33,807 nt of DNA from positions 1 through 33,807 of the forward strand of contig CAIJWE010000114.1 of the NCBI GenBank assembly GCA_903824295.1. Reading direction: 5' to 3'. The notes beneath the pieces were generated by a model. The model ran no database searches, had not been told where the DNA came from, and was given only the letters and a program-made list of their open reading frames with translations. This stretch comes from an uncultured Chlorobiaceae bacterium. GTDB taxonomy: Bacteria; Bacteroidota; Chlorobiia; Chlorobiales; Chlorobiaceae. The position numbers and the translations under genes are program-made. Below, one piece after another: positions 26,078 to 33,550 of the stretch (position 1 is its first letter; each line of letters starts with the position of its first letter).

Positions 26078-28072
26078 ATGTCAAAGCAACTTGTCGATTA
26101 TCGCCTGCCTCTTGAGGTGCATTTCGATCTGACATACCGATGTAACAATAACTGCCGTCATTGCTGGCTGAGAATTCCAGCTTCTGACCCTGAAAAAAGC
26201 AGGGAACTATCATTTGAAGAGATCAGGCGGATTGTGGATGAAGCGAGGGCTCTCGGGACGCGCCGCTGGTCACTTTCTGGCGGCGAACCAATGCTTCGAT
26301 CTGATTTTGTTGACATTTTTGACTATATCACGTCCAAAGCTATCTCCTATTCTCTCAATACTAACGGTACGTTGATGACGCCAGCTCTTGCCCGGCTGCT
26401 CAAGCGCAAAGGCAAGGTGATGGTTGCTCTCTACGGGGCTACCAGAGAGACCTATGACCATGTTGCCCGTCATCCCGGTGGCTTTGAGCTGGCAATGCAG
26501 GGGTTTCGCTACCTTCAGGAGGCAGGTGCCGACTTTATCGTGCAACTTGTTCCCATGAAGGCGAACTGGCATGAATGGGAGCAGATGACAGAGTTTGCAA
26601 AATCATTAAGCACGGTTTGGCGTGTCGGGGCGCCCTGGTTCTATCTCTCCTCTTCTCAGGACACTGAGATCAATGCTGCAATTGCCCGCCAGCGTCTTGA
26701 TCCCCGCGACGTGGTGGCGCTCGACAAACCTAGCCTTGCTGAAGATGATGATGAACAAGACCACCAGTGCGGCCATACTCAAGGTGACGGACGGCTGTTT
26801 GCCAGTTGCATAGCTGGCCGGCGCGATTTCCATATAGATCCTTATGGAGGTATGAGCTTCTGCTCGTTTGTAAAAGAACCCTCCATGCGCTACAATCTTC
26901 GCTCCGGAACCGTTCGTGAAGGGTGGGAAGAGTTTATTCCATCGCTTGCCAACCGGGTGTTTGACGGTGCCGAGCACCGGGAAAACTGCGGTTCCTGCGA
27001 TCTCCGCAACTATTGCCGCTGGTGTGCCGTCTATGGCTGGCTGGAGCATGGCCGCTTTTCAGCGCCGGTGGAGCATCTCTGCGACGTTGCCCGTGAGAAC
27101 AAACGCTTCAAGCAGGAACTGCGCACGCACCACCGCCGCTTTTTCACTATTGCCGGCATGACCATCAGGCTTGACAGTGACCTGCCGATTGGTGAAGAAA
27201 CCTTTCACCCAACGCTTGATGCCTTTTGTACGGATGAGCCCGGTGATGATATGGTGACCATACACCACCATTTCGATTTGCCTGATCTCAAGAGCAAAGA
27301 GTTTGGCATCGAGGTGTACCGCAAGGCGCCATGGGCGATTTTTGAACAGGGAGGCTCCTTTGTCTATCTGGGCATAGCTGATCAGCCTGATGACCATGCG
27401 CTTCATGGCGCAGCGACGATTTCCGATACCCATACCGAGCTGCGCATCTACAATGACGAGGTACAGAAGGAGTTGTGGCATCGCGGCGGCCTCCGTTCGC
27501 TCACCATGTTTCTTTCCGACCAGCTTGTTCTTGCAAGGCTGCTGGCCGATCGCCAGGGGTGTCTCTTCACGGCGGCAGCCGTCAACATCAATGGCCGCGG
27601 CCTGCTTATTGTGGGAAGTGAAGCTGACCAGACATCCATCATCAAGCACCAGATGGATGCCGCATCAACAGGCGGCGGAACGCTGGAAATCCTCTCTGAC
27701 CGCACTGCTCTTGTGCGTCGTACCGAGGTTGGCTGGCAATTGTATGGTGCTTGGTGCCACGGCGATGAAGAGCAGGTGTCGGCAGGTTCGGCTCGGCTGT
27801 GTGCCATCTGTTGTGTTAAAAACGGTGCAGAAAACAGCATAATTCTCCTCACCGATGGTGAAGAGGTGCTTCGCCGCCTGCTTGCATGCCTTGTTGTACC
27901 TCTGGTGATCGGCGCATGGTGGCAGCATACAGTTGACGGCGTCAGGTCGATGGTCGAGCAGATTCCATGCGCTGCGGTCTGCTTCGACATGAGTGGCACC
28001 ATTGACGCTGACCTCCATACACTGGCGGAGGAGTGCGATTCCCTCCTATCTTCTGAATCAATAACCGAATAA
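26078..28072 (+). CDS. Radical SAM/SPASM maturase fused to a degenerate HPr-kinase-like domain
   Basis: Residues 1-~350 are a radical SAM enzyme: Cys22-X3-Cys26-X2-Cys29 binds the 4Fe-4S cluster, SGGEPML is the SAM motif, and a SPASM region follows (CGSC...YCRWC...HLC) for auxiliary clusters. Residues ~355-664 resemble HprK-fold proteins of RiPP clusters (FTIAGMTIRLDSDLPIG; GWQLYGAWCHGDEEQVSAGS). In them the P-loop GPSGxGKS is expected, but here it reads GSEADQTS (from Gly513), so ATP use is doubtful. From memory this half matches the conserved protein ScmC of the SynChlorMet cassette, normally a separate protein. The start is the ATG at 26078, since the upstream frame lacks homology. It ends 7 bases before the next gene. 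Confidence 0.85.
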   Translation: MSKQLVDYRLPLEVHFDLTYRCNNNCRHCWLRIPASDPEKSRELSFEEIRRIVDEARALGTRRWSLSGGEPMLRSDFVDIFDYITSKAISYSLNTNGTLMTPALARLLKRKGKVMVALYGATRETYDHVARHPGGFELAMQGFRYLQEAGADFIVQLVPMKANWHEWEQMTEFAKSLSTVWRVGAPWFYLSSSQDTEINAAIARQRLDPRDVVALDKPSLAEDDDEQDHQCGHTQGDGRLFASCIAGRRDFHIDPYGGMSFCSFVKEPSMRYNLRSGTVREGWEEFIPSLANRVFDGAEHRENCGSCDLRNYCRWCAVYGWLEHGRFSAPVEHLCDVARENKRFKQELRTHHRRFFTIAGMTIRLDSDLPIGEETFHPTLDAFCTDEPGDDMVTIHHHFDLPDLKSKEFGIEVYRKAPWAIFEQGGSFVYLGIADQPDDHALHGAATISDTHTELRIYNDEVQKELWHRGGLRSLTMFLSDQLVLARLLADRQGCLFTAAAVNINGRGLLIVGSEADQTSIIKHQMDAASTGGGTLEILSDRTALVRRTEVGWQLYGAWCHGDEEQVSAGSARLCAICCVKNGAENSIILLTDGEEVLRRLLACLVVPLVIGAWWQHTVDGVRSMVEQIPCAAVCFDMSGTIDADLHTLAEECDSLLSSESITE

Positions 28073-28079
28073 GGAAACA

Positions 28080-29273
28080 ATGAGTTACGTACAAAGGCTG
28101 GAGCCACACGAGTTCACGCTTGGGGGTGGTAAAAAGCTGCTCTTGGGCCAGATTGATATTGAGCTGACCGAGCGCTGCAACAACAACTGCGTACACTGCT
28201 GCATTAACCTGCCGGAACATGATCCTGATGCTCTCAAGCGCGAAATGAGCACGGATGTGGTCAAAAAAATCTTGACGGATGCTGCAAATCTTGCCTGCAT
28301 GACGGTCCGTTTTACCGGTGGAGAGCCGCTTCTGCGTCCCGATCTGGCGGAACTCTATCTCTTTGCCCGGCGTCTTGGGATGATGGTTGTTCTTTTTACA
28401 AACGGCCGTCTGATTACCCGTGAGCTTGCTGAGCTACTCGCAAAATATCCGCCGGGGCGTGTTGTGGAAATTTCGGTATATGGCATGAGTGCCGAATCGT
28501 ACGATCGGGTTGCCGGTCATGCCGGAGCTTTTGTTGAGTTTCGCCGGGGTATTGAGCTGCTGCTTGAGTACAAGATTCCCTTTATTGTCAAAGCTCCAAA
28601 GCTCCAGTTCCTGAACGATGAACATGAGCAGTTTGAAGCGTGGGCAGCAACAATTCCGGCTATGGACAACATTCCCGGCTACTCCATTAATTTTGATCTT
28701 CGCTCCCGTCGAGATAATCTGGCAAAAAATACCCATATCATCACGCTTCGTGCCACACCCGAAAAGACGGTGGCTTTGCTCTCCCGTAATCCGGGTTACT
28801 TGAGCGATATGGGGCAGTTTTGCGCAAAGTTTATGAGGCCTGCGGGCGACAGGCTCTTCAGTTGCGGCGCTGGACACGGAACCTGTATTGATGCTTATGG
28901 CCAGGCGCAGGTTTGCCTGCCTCTACGCCATAAACACTACAGTGTTGATCTCCAAGAGGTAAGCCTGAAGCGAACTCTCGAAGAGATGTTTCCTGCCATG
29001 TGTGAGATGAAAGTAACCAACCCTGACTATCTTCGCCGCTGCGCCGTCTGTTTTTTGCACGGGCTTTGCGAGCAGTGCCCGGCAAAGTCGTGGGCGGAGT
29101 ATGGCACCCTCGACACACCGGTGGAGTACCTCTGCGAGGTTGCCCATGCTCAGGCACGTTTTCTTGGTCTCCTGAACGAGCATGAACGGGCTTGGGAGGT
29201 CGGGGATGCAAAGGAGCGCGTCGCCGCTTTTGTTGCCCAACACTGGCCGGATGGTCAAACGGCAGAAGGATAA
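28080..29273 (+). CDS. Radical SAM/SPASM peptide maturase
   Basis: The 397-aa product is PqqE-like. It has Cys33-X3-Cys37-X2-Cys40 (TERCNNNCVHCC) for the SAM-cleaving cluster and RFTGGEPLLRPDL as the SAM motif. The SPASM region has CGAGHGTCIDAYGQAQVC, CAVCFLHGLCEQC and YLCEVAHAQ. SPASM clusters in characterised relatives support C-C, C-S or similar crosslinks on peptide side chains. The spacing in the middle block is CX2CX5CX2C. AAGGAA lies 2-7 bases before the ATG, and the gene follows the previous one by 7 bases. From memory it corresponds to one of the two SynChlorMet enzymes ScmE/ScmF. Substrate is unknown. Confidence 0.88.
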   Translation: MSYVQRLEPHEFTLGGGKKLLLGQIDIELTERCNNNCVHCCINLPEHDPDALKREMSTDVVKKILTDAANLACMTVRFTGGEPLLRPDLAELYLFARRLGMMVVLFTNGRLITRELAELLAKYPPGRVVEISVYGMSAESYDRVAGHAGAFVEFRRGIELLLEYKIPFIVKAPKLQFLNDEHEQFEAWAATIPAMDNIPGYSINFDLRSRRDNLAKNTHIITLRATPEKTVALLSRNPGYLSDMGQFCAKFMRPAGDRLFSCGAGHGTCIDAYGQAQVCLPLRHKHYSVDLQEVSLKRTLEEMFPAMCEMKVTNPDYLRRCAVCFLHGLCEQCPAKSWAEYGTLDTPVEYLCEVAHAQARFLGLLNEHERAWEVGDAKERVAAFVAQHWPDGQTAEG

Positions 29274-29313
29274 TAGTTTTCATATCATGAATTATTAAAA
29301 CAACATACTACTT

Positions 29314-29610
29314 ATGGAACTGACACTTGAGCAGATCATTGTACCCTCAGAGGATATTGTGGCTCGTCTTATTGAAGATGACCTGATTATTGTTCCTCTG
29401 GTTGCCGGCATTGGCGATGCAGATGATGAACTTTATACCCTGAACGAAACCGGCAAGGCTATATGGTCGCTCCTTGATGGAGAAAAAACATTGGGAAGTA
29501 TTGCTGAAGAGCTGAGCCGGGAGTTCAATGCAGCTCCCGGTGAAATTGAGCAGGATCTGCTTGGACTGGCAGGTGAGCTGCTTCTACGGAATATTGTTGT
29601 TGCCCGTTGA
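29314..29610 (+). CDS. scmD: PqqD-family RiPP recognition element protein
   Basis: The 98-aa product has the PqqD fold pattern. An N-terminal strand region is followed by DELYTLNETGKAIWSLLDGE, where the LNETG.AIW motif is diagnostic, and helices TLGSIAEELSREFNAAPGEI and QDLLGLAGELLLRNIV. Such proteins bind the leader of a precursor peptide and present it to radical SAM partners. It sits between two SPASM enzymes. The symbol follows the SynChlorMet cassette naming from memory; orthology was not tested. Confidence 0.85.
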   Translation: MELTLEQIIVPSEDIVARLIEDDLIIVPLVAGIGDADDELYTLNETGKAIWSLLDGEKTLGSIAEELSREFNAAPGEIEQDLLGLAGELLLRNIVVAR

Positions 29611-29635
29611 GGCTCCCTCTCTGAGGCAGTTCGTC

Positions 29636-30142
29636 ATGAGCAGCGCTTCCTATGTACAGACGGGGAAAAAGCCCTATACGCTTTCGGGTCTCGGGCTTGC
29701 CATGATGATGAAGGAGGTGCTTAAAAAACGGGCGCAGTTCCGCTTTATTGCGCTTGGTTTGAGTATGTCGCCCTTTATTCGCGACGGCGATGTGCTGACC
29801 ATTTCAGCGATTGCATCTCCGCTCTGCGTGGGAGATGTTGTTGCCTTTATCAGCACAGATCGCACAAACCTTGTTGTGCACCGCATTGTGCAGCTCTCGT
29901 CAGCGGGCTATTGCATCAAGGGCGATAACAACAGGAGGGCGGATGGATGGATAGAGGCTTCAAGTATTCTTGGCCGTGTTGTTCGGGTAGAACATCGTGA
30001 CCGTCAGGTAAGGGGTGGCCTTGGTGTTGAGCGCTGTCTCATTGCATGGCTGTCGTATCGTGGCTTGCTGTCGCCGATCACCCGGCTGTTGTGGGGCAAA
30101 ATAAAGAGGTGTAACGAGATCATGATGAACAAAAATAATTAA
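29636..30142 (+). CDS. S24/S26-family peptidase (signal-peptidase-like), probable leader or precursor processing enzyme
   Basis: The 168-aa product carries the S26 box GLSMSPFIRDGDVL with candidate nucleophile Ser43. The VVHRIV box has His82 where bacterial signal peptidases have Lys, and IKGDNN follows. The Ser-His arrangement is the archaeal/ER (Sec11-like) type. No clear N-terminal membrane anchor is seen; a weak hydrophobic stretch lies near the C-terminus (CLIAWLSYRGLLSPITRLLW). The frame opens at 29528 inside the PqqD gene; the ATG at 29636 is preferred. In this setting it could remove the leader, since the exporter has no peptidase domain. Confidence 0.8.
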   Translation: MSSASYVQTGKKPYTLSGLGLAMMMKEVLKKRAQFRFIALGLSMSPFIRDGDVLTISAIASPLCVGDVVAFISTDRTNLVVHRIVQLSSAGYCIKGDNNRRADGWIEASSILGRVVRVEHRDRQVRGGLGVERCLIAWLSYRGLLSPITRLLWGKIKRCNEIMMNKNN

Positions 30143-30150
30143 ACCTTGTT

Positions 30151-31284
30151 ATGAGACAGCTTACAACCATTGACATTAAAGATTTTCCTCTCTGGGAAAA
30201 AATGAAAGAGCATCGTAGGCTTTTTTCGTTTGATCTTGAAATTACAGCCCGGTGCAATAATCATTGCCACCATTGCTATATCAATTTGCCATCCGGTGAC
30301 CGCGAGGCACGGGCAAAAGAGTTGACAGCGCAGGAAATCAACGACATTGCCGATCAGTCCGTGGCGCTTGGTGCTGTATGGGTGCTTATTTCCGGTGGCG
30401 AACCACTGCTTCGCGATGATTTTGAGGAGATTTATCTGCTGCTTAAAAGAAAAGGGCTGCTGGTTTCGGTCTATACCAATGCCACCCTGATTCGTGATGA
30501 ACATATTGCGCTGTTTAAAAAATATCCCCCACTGAATATTGAAGTGACCATTTATGGCGTTACAAAGGAGACGTATGAACGGGTGAGCGGCAGGCCAGGC
30601 TCTTATGATGCGTTTATGCGTGGCTTGAACCTTCTTTTGGAGGGTGGTATCAAGGTGCGTCTCAAGGCAATGGCGCTTCGCTCAAATTTTCATGAACTTC
30701 CGGCTATGGCTGCGTTTGGCCGTTACTATACCAAAGATTATTTCCGCTTTGATTTTCAACTCCACTTCCGGTTTGACCGTAACGAAGCGCGTAATCTTGA
30801 CATCAAATCGGAACGGCTTACTCCTGACGAGATTGTAGCGCTTGAACGCGGTGACGATGAGCGTTTTCCGGTGCTGGTTGAAGGTTGCAACGAGCTGATC
30901 AATGAAGAGTTCAGCCATGTTGGCTGCGATCACCTGTTTCATTGCGGGTTAGGTAACGGTGGGTTTAACGTCAGTTATGATGGTAAGTTCCGGCTTTGCC
31001 ATTCGCTCTGGGCAGCTGGTACCATCTATGATCTTCGTCAGGGCACAGTGCGCGAAGCATGGGAGAAGTTTGTACCAAAGGTGAGGGATATGCGTTCACG
31101 CCGGGCTGAATATCTGGAAAAGTGTCGTCGCTGCTCCATTGTCAATCTCTGCCTCTGGTGCCCCGCTCATTCCGACCTTGAGACCGGTGAGCTTGATTCG
31201 CCAATAGAGTATTTCTGTCAGGTTGCCCATGCAAGGTCGGCAGCAATTCAGGAAGCTGATGCTGCACGTCAGGAGCAAGCCTGA
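30151..31284 (+). CDS. Radical SAM/SPASM peptide maturase
   Basis: The 377-aa product has Cys35-X3-Cys39-X2-Cys42 (TARCNNHCHHCY), the SAM motif ISGGEPLLRDDFEEIY, and a SPASM region with CGLGNGGFNVSYDGKFRLC, CRRCSIVNLCLWC and EYFCQVAHARS. It is similar in layout to the enzyme at 28080 (both end the SPASM block with P-V/I-EY-L/F-C-VAHA) but clearly not identical. Duplication followed by specialisation is likely. It starts 8 bases after the peptidase gene. This is the third such enzyme in the operon. Confidence 0.88.
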   Translation: MRQLTTIDIKDFPLWEKMKEHRRLFSFDLEITARCNNHCHHCYINLPSGDREARAKELTAQEINDIADQSVALGAVWVLISGGEPLLRDDFEEIYLLLKRKGLLVSVYTNATLIRDEHIALFKKYPPLNIEVTIYGVTKETYERVSGRPGSYDAFMRGLNLLLEGGIKVRLKAMALRSNFHELPAMAAFGRYYTKDYFRFDFQLHFRFDRNEARNLDIKSERLTPDEIVALERGDDERFPVLVEGCNELINEEFSHVGCDHLFHCGLGNGGFNVSYDGKFRLCHSLWAAGTIYDLRQGTVREAWEKFVPKVRDMRSRRAEYLEKCRRCSIVNLCLWCPAHSDLETGELDSPIEYFCQVAHARSAAIQEADAARQEQA

Positions 31285-31313
31285 TTGGCCTCTCTTGTCA
31301 ACAATCAACCGTT

Positions 31314-33134
31314 ATGAGTACTTTCCGGTCGAAACTCGCCCAACTGCGTCGGCAGCTTCCCTTTATTCCTGCGACAGTGAGACTTGTCTGGCAAGCATCT
31401 GGTTTCTGGGTGCTGGTGTGGGTGATGCTCCTGTTGTTGCAGGGAGTGTTGCCGGTAGCCATTGTTTCCATGACAAAGTCTGTTCTTGATACCTTGACGG
31501 CAGTGTTCAAAAAGGGAGGCGGCAACGTACCGGCAAGCAGTAGCATGTTATTGCAAGTTGTTGTGCTTGGTGCTCTGTTGCTTGGTGAAAAAATTCTGAG
31601 CAGTGTGGGGCAGTGGATTCGTACAATCCAGAATGAACGTCTTCAGGATTATATGACAGGATTGATCCACGACAAGGCGCTGGAACTGGATCTTGGCTAT
31701 TACGATTCACCGGACTTTTACGATCGTCTCCATCGGGTACGGATAGATGCGATGCACCGGCCGCTTGAGCTTCTTGAAGGGATGGGGAATCTTGTGCAGC
31801 ACAGCCTTACGCTGGCTGGTATGGCTGTGCTGCTTGTTGCGTATGCACCATGGATTCCTTTGCTGCTGCTTGCAGGAACCATCCCTGCCCTATGGGTCAC
31901 GTTTAGTTATACAGGCAGGCTTGACCAATGGTGGCAACGCAACATTGCTGATCATCGCAGGAGTGATTACTTTGATTGGCTTATTGTCATGCGTGAGGCT
32001 GCTCAGGAGCTGCGGCTGTTTGATTTGGGCAATCATTACCGGGCATCGTATCAGCAATTACGTGCACACCTGAGGGGAGAAAAGCTTGGGATGGAAAAGC
32101 GCAAACTTCTTTCGGAACTTGGTGCGGAAGCTTTTGCCTTGATGACAACAGCCTTTGCCATGTTCTGGATGATCACCCGAACCATTGCCGGTCTGGCTGG
32201 TGTTGGAGACATTGTTCTTTTCTATCAGGCTTTTGCACAAGGGCAGCAACTGATGGCAAATCTGTTGCGCCATACAGGTGAAATCTACCGGAACGTGCTT
32301 TTCCTTGAGAATTTTTTTGACTTGATGCATACACAGTCCAGAATTTCTGATCCTGTAGCTCCTCTTCCCGTGCCCGTCATAAAAGAGAGTATTCGGTTTG
32401 AAGGAGTTGAGTTTCATTATCCTGAGAGTGATCGTCAGCTTCTCCACGATTTTAGTCTGACGCTTAAAGCGGGCGAGATCGCCGCGATTGTTGGTGAAAA
32501 TGGAGAGGGTAAAACAACACTGATTAAGCTTCTTTGTCGATTTTATGATCCTGAACAGGGAAGGGTTACTGTTGATGGTTGTGACCTGCGTGAGTTACGG
32601 CAATCGGAGTGGCGACGTCAGGTAACCGTACTCTTTCAGGAACCGGTTCGCTATAATGTGACAGTGGGTGAGAATATTGCTCATGGTGATATTACCGGCA
32701 ATCCGCTTCCGGCGGATATTCTGAGGGCTGCTGATGCTTCCGGAGCCTATGATATTATCACTCGGTTGCCGAATGGTTTTGATACGCTTCTTGGCAAGTG
32801 GTTTGGTGGTGCCGAGCTGAGTGCCGGAGAGTGGCAACGGGTAGCGCTTGCCAGAGCTTTTCTGCGCAATGCACAACTTATCATTCTTGATGAACCCACC
32901 AGTATGCTTGATGTATGGGCTGAAGCCAGATGGTTTTCGCGGTTTCGTGAGCTTGCCGCTGGATGCACCGTGTTGATTATCAGCCATCGACTCACCACAA
33001 CCATGCAGGCAGACGTTATTCATATTATGCGTGAAGGAGGAATAACGGAATCAGGGACCCATAAAGAGCTGATGAACTTGAAGGGGAGCTACTATAAGGC
33101 GTGGGAAAGCAGGGGTGATACACCGTCATCATGA
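31314..33134 (+). CDS. ABC-type peptide exporter (fused membrane and ATPase domains, no C39 peptidase)
   Basis: The 606-aa half-transporter has an N-terminal membrane domain with about six segments (to ~residue 330) and a nucleotide-binding domain. The latter has Walker A GENGEGKTT from Gly394, a Q-loop (VLFQEPVRYN), the signature LSAGEWQ from Leu502 (a variant of LSGGQ), Walker B LIILDEP with Asp526-Glu527, and the H-loop His558 (ISHRLTT). There is no N-terminal C39 peptidase, so the leader must be removed by another protein. It is last in the operon, 29 bp after the third radical SAM gene. Homodimeric export of the modified peptide is inferred from context. Confidence 0.9.
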   Translation: MSTFRSKLAQLRRQLPFIPATVRLVWQASGFWVLVWVMLLLLQGVLPVAIVSMTKSVLDTLTAVFKKGGGNVPASSSMLLQVVVLGALLLGEKILSSVGQWIRTIQNERLQDYMTGLIHDKALELDLGYYDSPDFYDRLHRVRIDAMHRPLELLEGMGNLVQHSLTLAGMAVLLVAYAPWIPLLLLAGTIPALWVTFSYTGRLDQWWQRNIADHRRSDYFDWLIVMREAAQELRLFDLGNHYRASYQQLRAHLRGEKLGMEKRKLLSELGAEAFALMTTAFAMFWMITRTIAGLAGVGDIVLFYQAFAQGQQLMANLLRHTGEIYRNVLFLENFFDLMHTQSRISDPVAPLPVPVIKESIRFEGVEFHYPESDRQLLHDFSLTLKAGEIAAIVGENGEGKTTLIKLLCRFYDPEQGRVTVDGCDLRELRQSEWRRQVTVLFQEPVRYNVTVGENIAHGDITGNPLPADILRAADASGAYDIITRLPNGFDTLLGKWFGGAELSAGEWQRVALARAFLRNAQLIILDEPTSMLDVWAEARWFSRFRELAAGCTVLIISHRLTTTMQADVIHIMREGGITESGTHKELMNLKGSYYKAWESRGDTPSS

Positions 33135-33165
33135 AATCAAAAAAAATAATTAAAACAAAAATCCT

Positions 33166-33203
33166 ATGAAACTTATGGCAAAAGAACACATCCGGCGTTT
33201 ATG
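33166..33203 (+). pseudogene. Start of a further cassette ORF, cut by a Tn3-type terminal repeat
   Basis: An ATG 31 bp after the exporter opens MKLMAKEHIRRLW, after which the sequence becomes a Tn3-family terminal repeat; the frame stops at 33252 inside foreign DNA. Too little remains to identify the product. It may be a chance ORF, but the spacing is like that of the genes before it. Confidence 0.35.
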
Positions 33204-33241
33204 GGGGGCGCTTCAGAAAAGGGAAAAAATAACACGTTTAG
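33204..33241 (+). repeat. Tn3-family terminal repeat, copy 2 (38 bp)
   Basis: It begins GGGGGCGCTTCAGAAAAGGG and ends ACACGTTTAG. It aligns over 38 bp with the repeat at 23450-23487 and in the same orientation. The element it belonged to is nearly absent: only 17 bp follow before another repeat begins. Confidence 0.7.
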
Positions 33242-33258
33242 GAATCCGTTGAGACTCA

Positions 33259-33275
33259 GGGTTCTGCTCACGAAA
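33259..33275 (+). repeat. Outer 17 bp of a third Tn3-type terminal repeat, interrupted by a group II intron
   Basis: The 17 bp differ by one base from the first 17 bp of the intact repeat at 33513 (both contain TCTGCTCACGAAA). The match stops exactly where the group II intron 3' end begins on the opposite strand. Confidence 0.65.
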
Positions 33276-33316
33276 GTCGGGTAACAGCAGCGCATTACTA
33301 CACCGCCGTCCCCTAA

Positions 33317-33350
33317 GAACCGTGCTTGCGACTTTCACCGCACACGGCTC
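33317..33350 (-). ncRNA. Group II intron domain V
   Basis: The 34-nt hairpin begins GAGCCGTGTGCGGTGAAAGT and closes with CACGGTTC. It has the AGC catalytic triad at positions 2-4, the GAAA tetraloop and the two-base bulge region. This is the most conserved part of group II ribozymes, so the identification is firm. Confidence 0.88.
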
Positions 33351-33512
33351 AAGCCTCTGCAAAGGCGCCTTGCGGCACCCGACAACACCACTGTGTTGAT
33401 TTGGTTCTCTGTTTGTTTCGACGGGCCTCAAAGTATTGCGTCCACGCTGGGTCGTGTGGGTTCGCCATGCCCTTGATCTGAACGTGTCGCTTTATAGGGG
33501 TGTCAGCTTCCA
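33349..33512 (-). pseudogene. C-terminal fragment of a group II intron maturase/reverse transcriptase
   Basis: The frame reads TPIKRHVQIKGMANPHDPAW and TQYFEARRNKQ, like the region ahead of the HNH endonuclease domain in intron-encoded proteins, and stops at the edge of domain V. The HNH cysteine/histidine motifs are not seen, so the C-terminus is shortened or belongs to a family without HNH. The N-terminal side is cut at 33512. Confidence 0.6.
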
Positions 33513-33550
33513 GGGGTCTGCTCACGAAACGGAAAAAATAGCACGTTAAG
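33513..33550 (+). repeat. Intact Tn3-family terminal repeat, copy 3 (38 bp)
   Basis: It begins GGGGTCTGCTCACGAAACGG and ends AGCACGTTAAG, very close to the Tn21-type repeat. The outer GGGG end faces left and touches the broken maturase gene. The transposon body therefore extends to the right, beyond the window. Confidence 0.82.

Larger units (their letters stand above)
33276..33512 (-). mobile_element. Group II intron 3' remnant (maturase tail, domains V and VI)
   Basis: Read on the minus strand: a maturase C-terminal piece (33349-33512), the 34-nt domain V (33317-33350), and a domain VI hairpin (33276-33316) ending CCCGAC at the boundary with the Tn3 repeat. Domain VI folds with CGGCGGTG pairing to CGCTGCTG and an unpaired A near the 3' end. 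The 5' part of the intron and most of the reverse transcriptase are missing because the Tn3-type repeat at 33513 cuts in. The remnant cannot move by itself. Confidence 0.8.

Noticed and set aside
29528-29635. Longer start of the S26 peptidase inside the PqqD gene
   Set aside because: The upstream part is the shadow of the PqqD C-terminus; the ATG at 29636 fits better.
33213-33431. 72-aa minus-strand ORF
   Set aside because: It reads through group II intron domains V/VI and Tn3 repeats, so it is not a protein gene.
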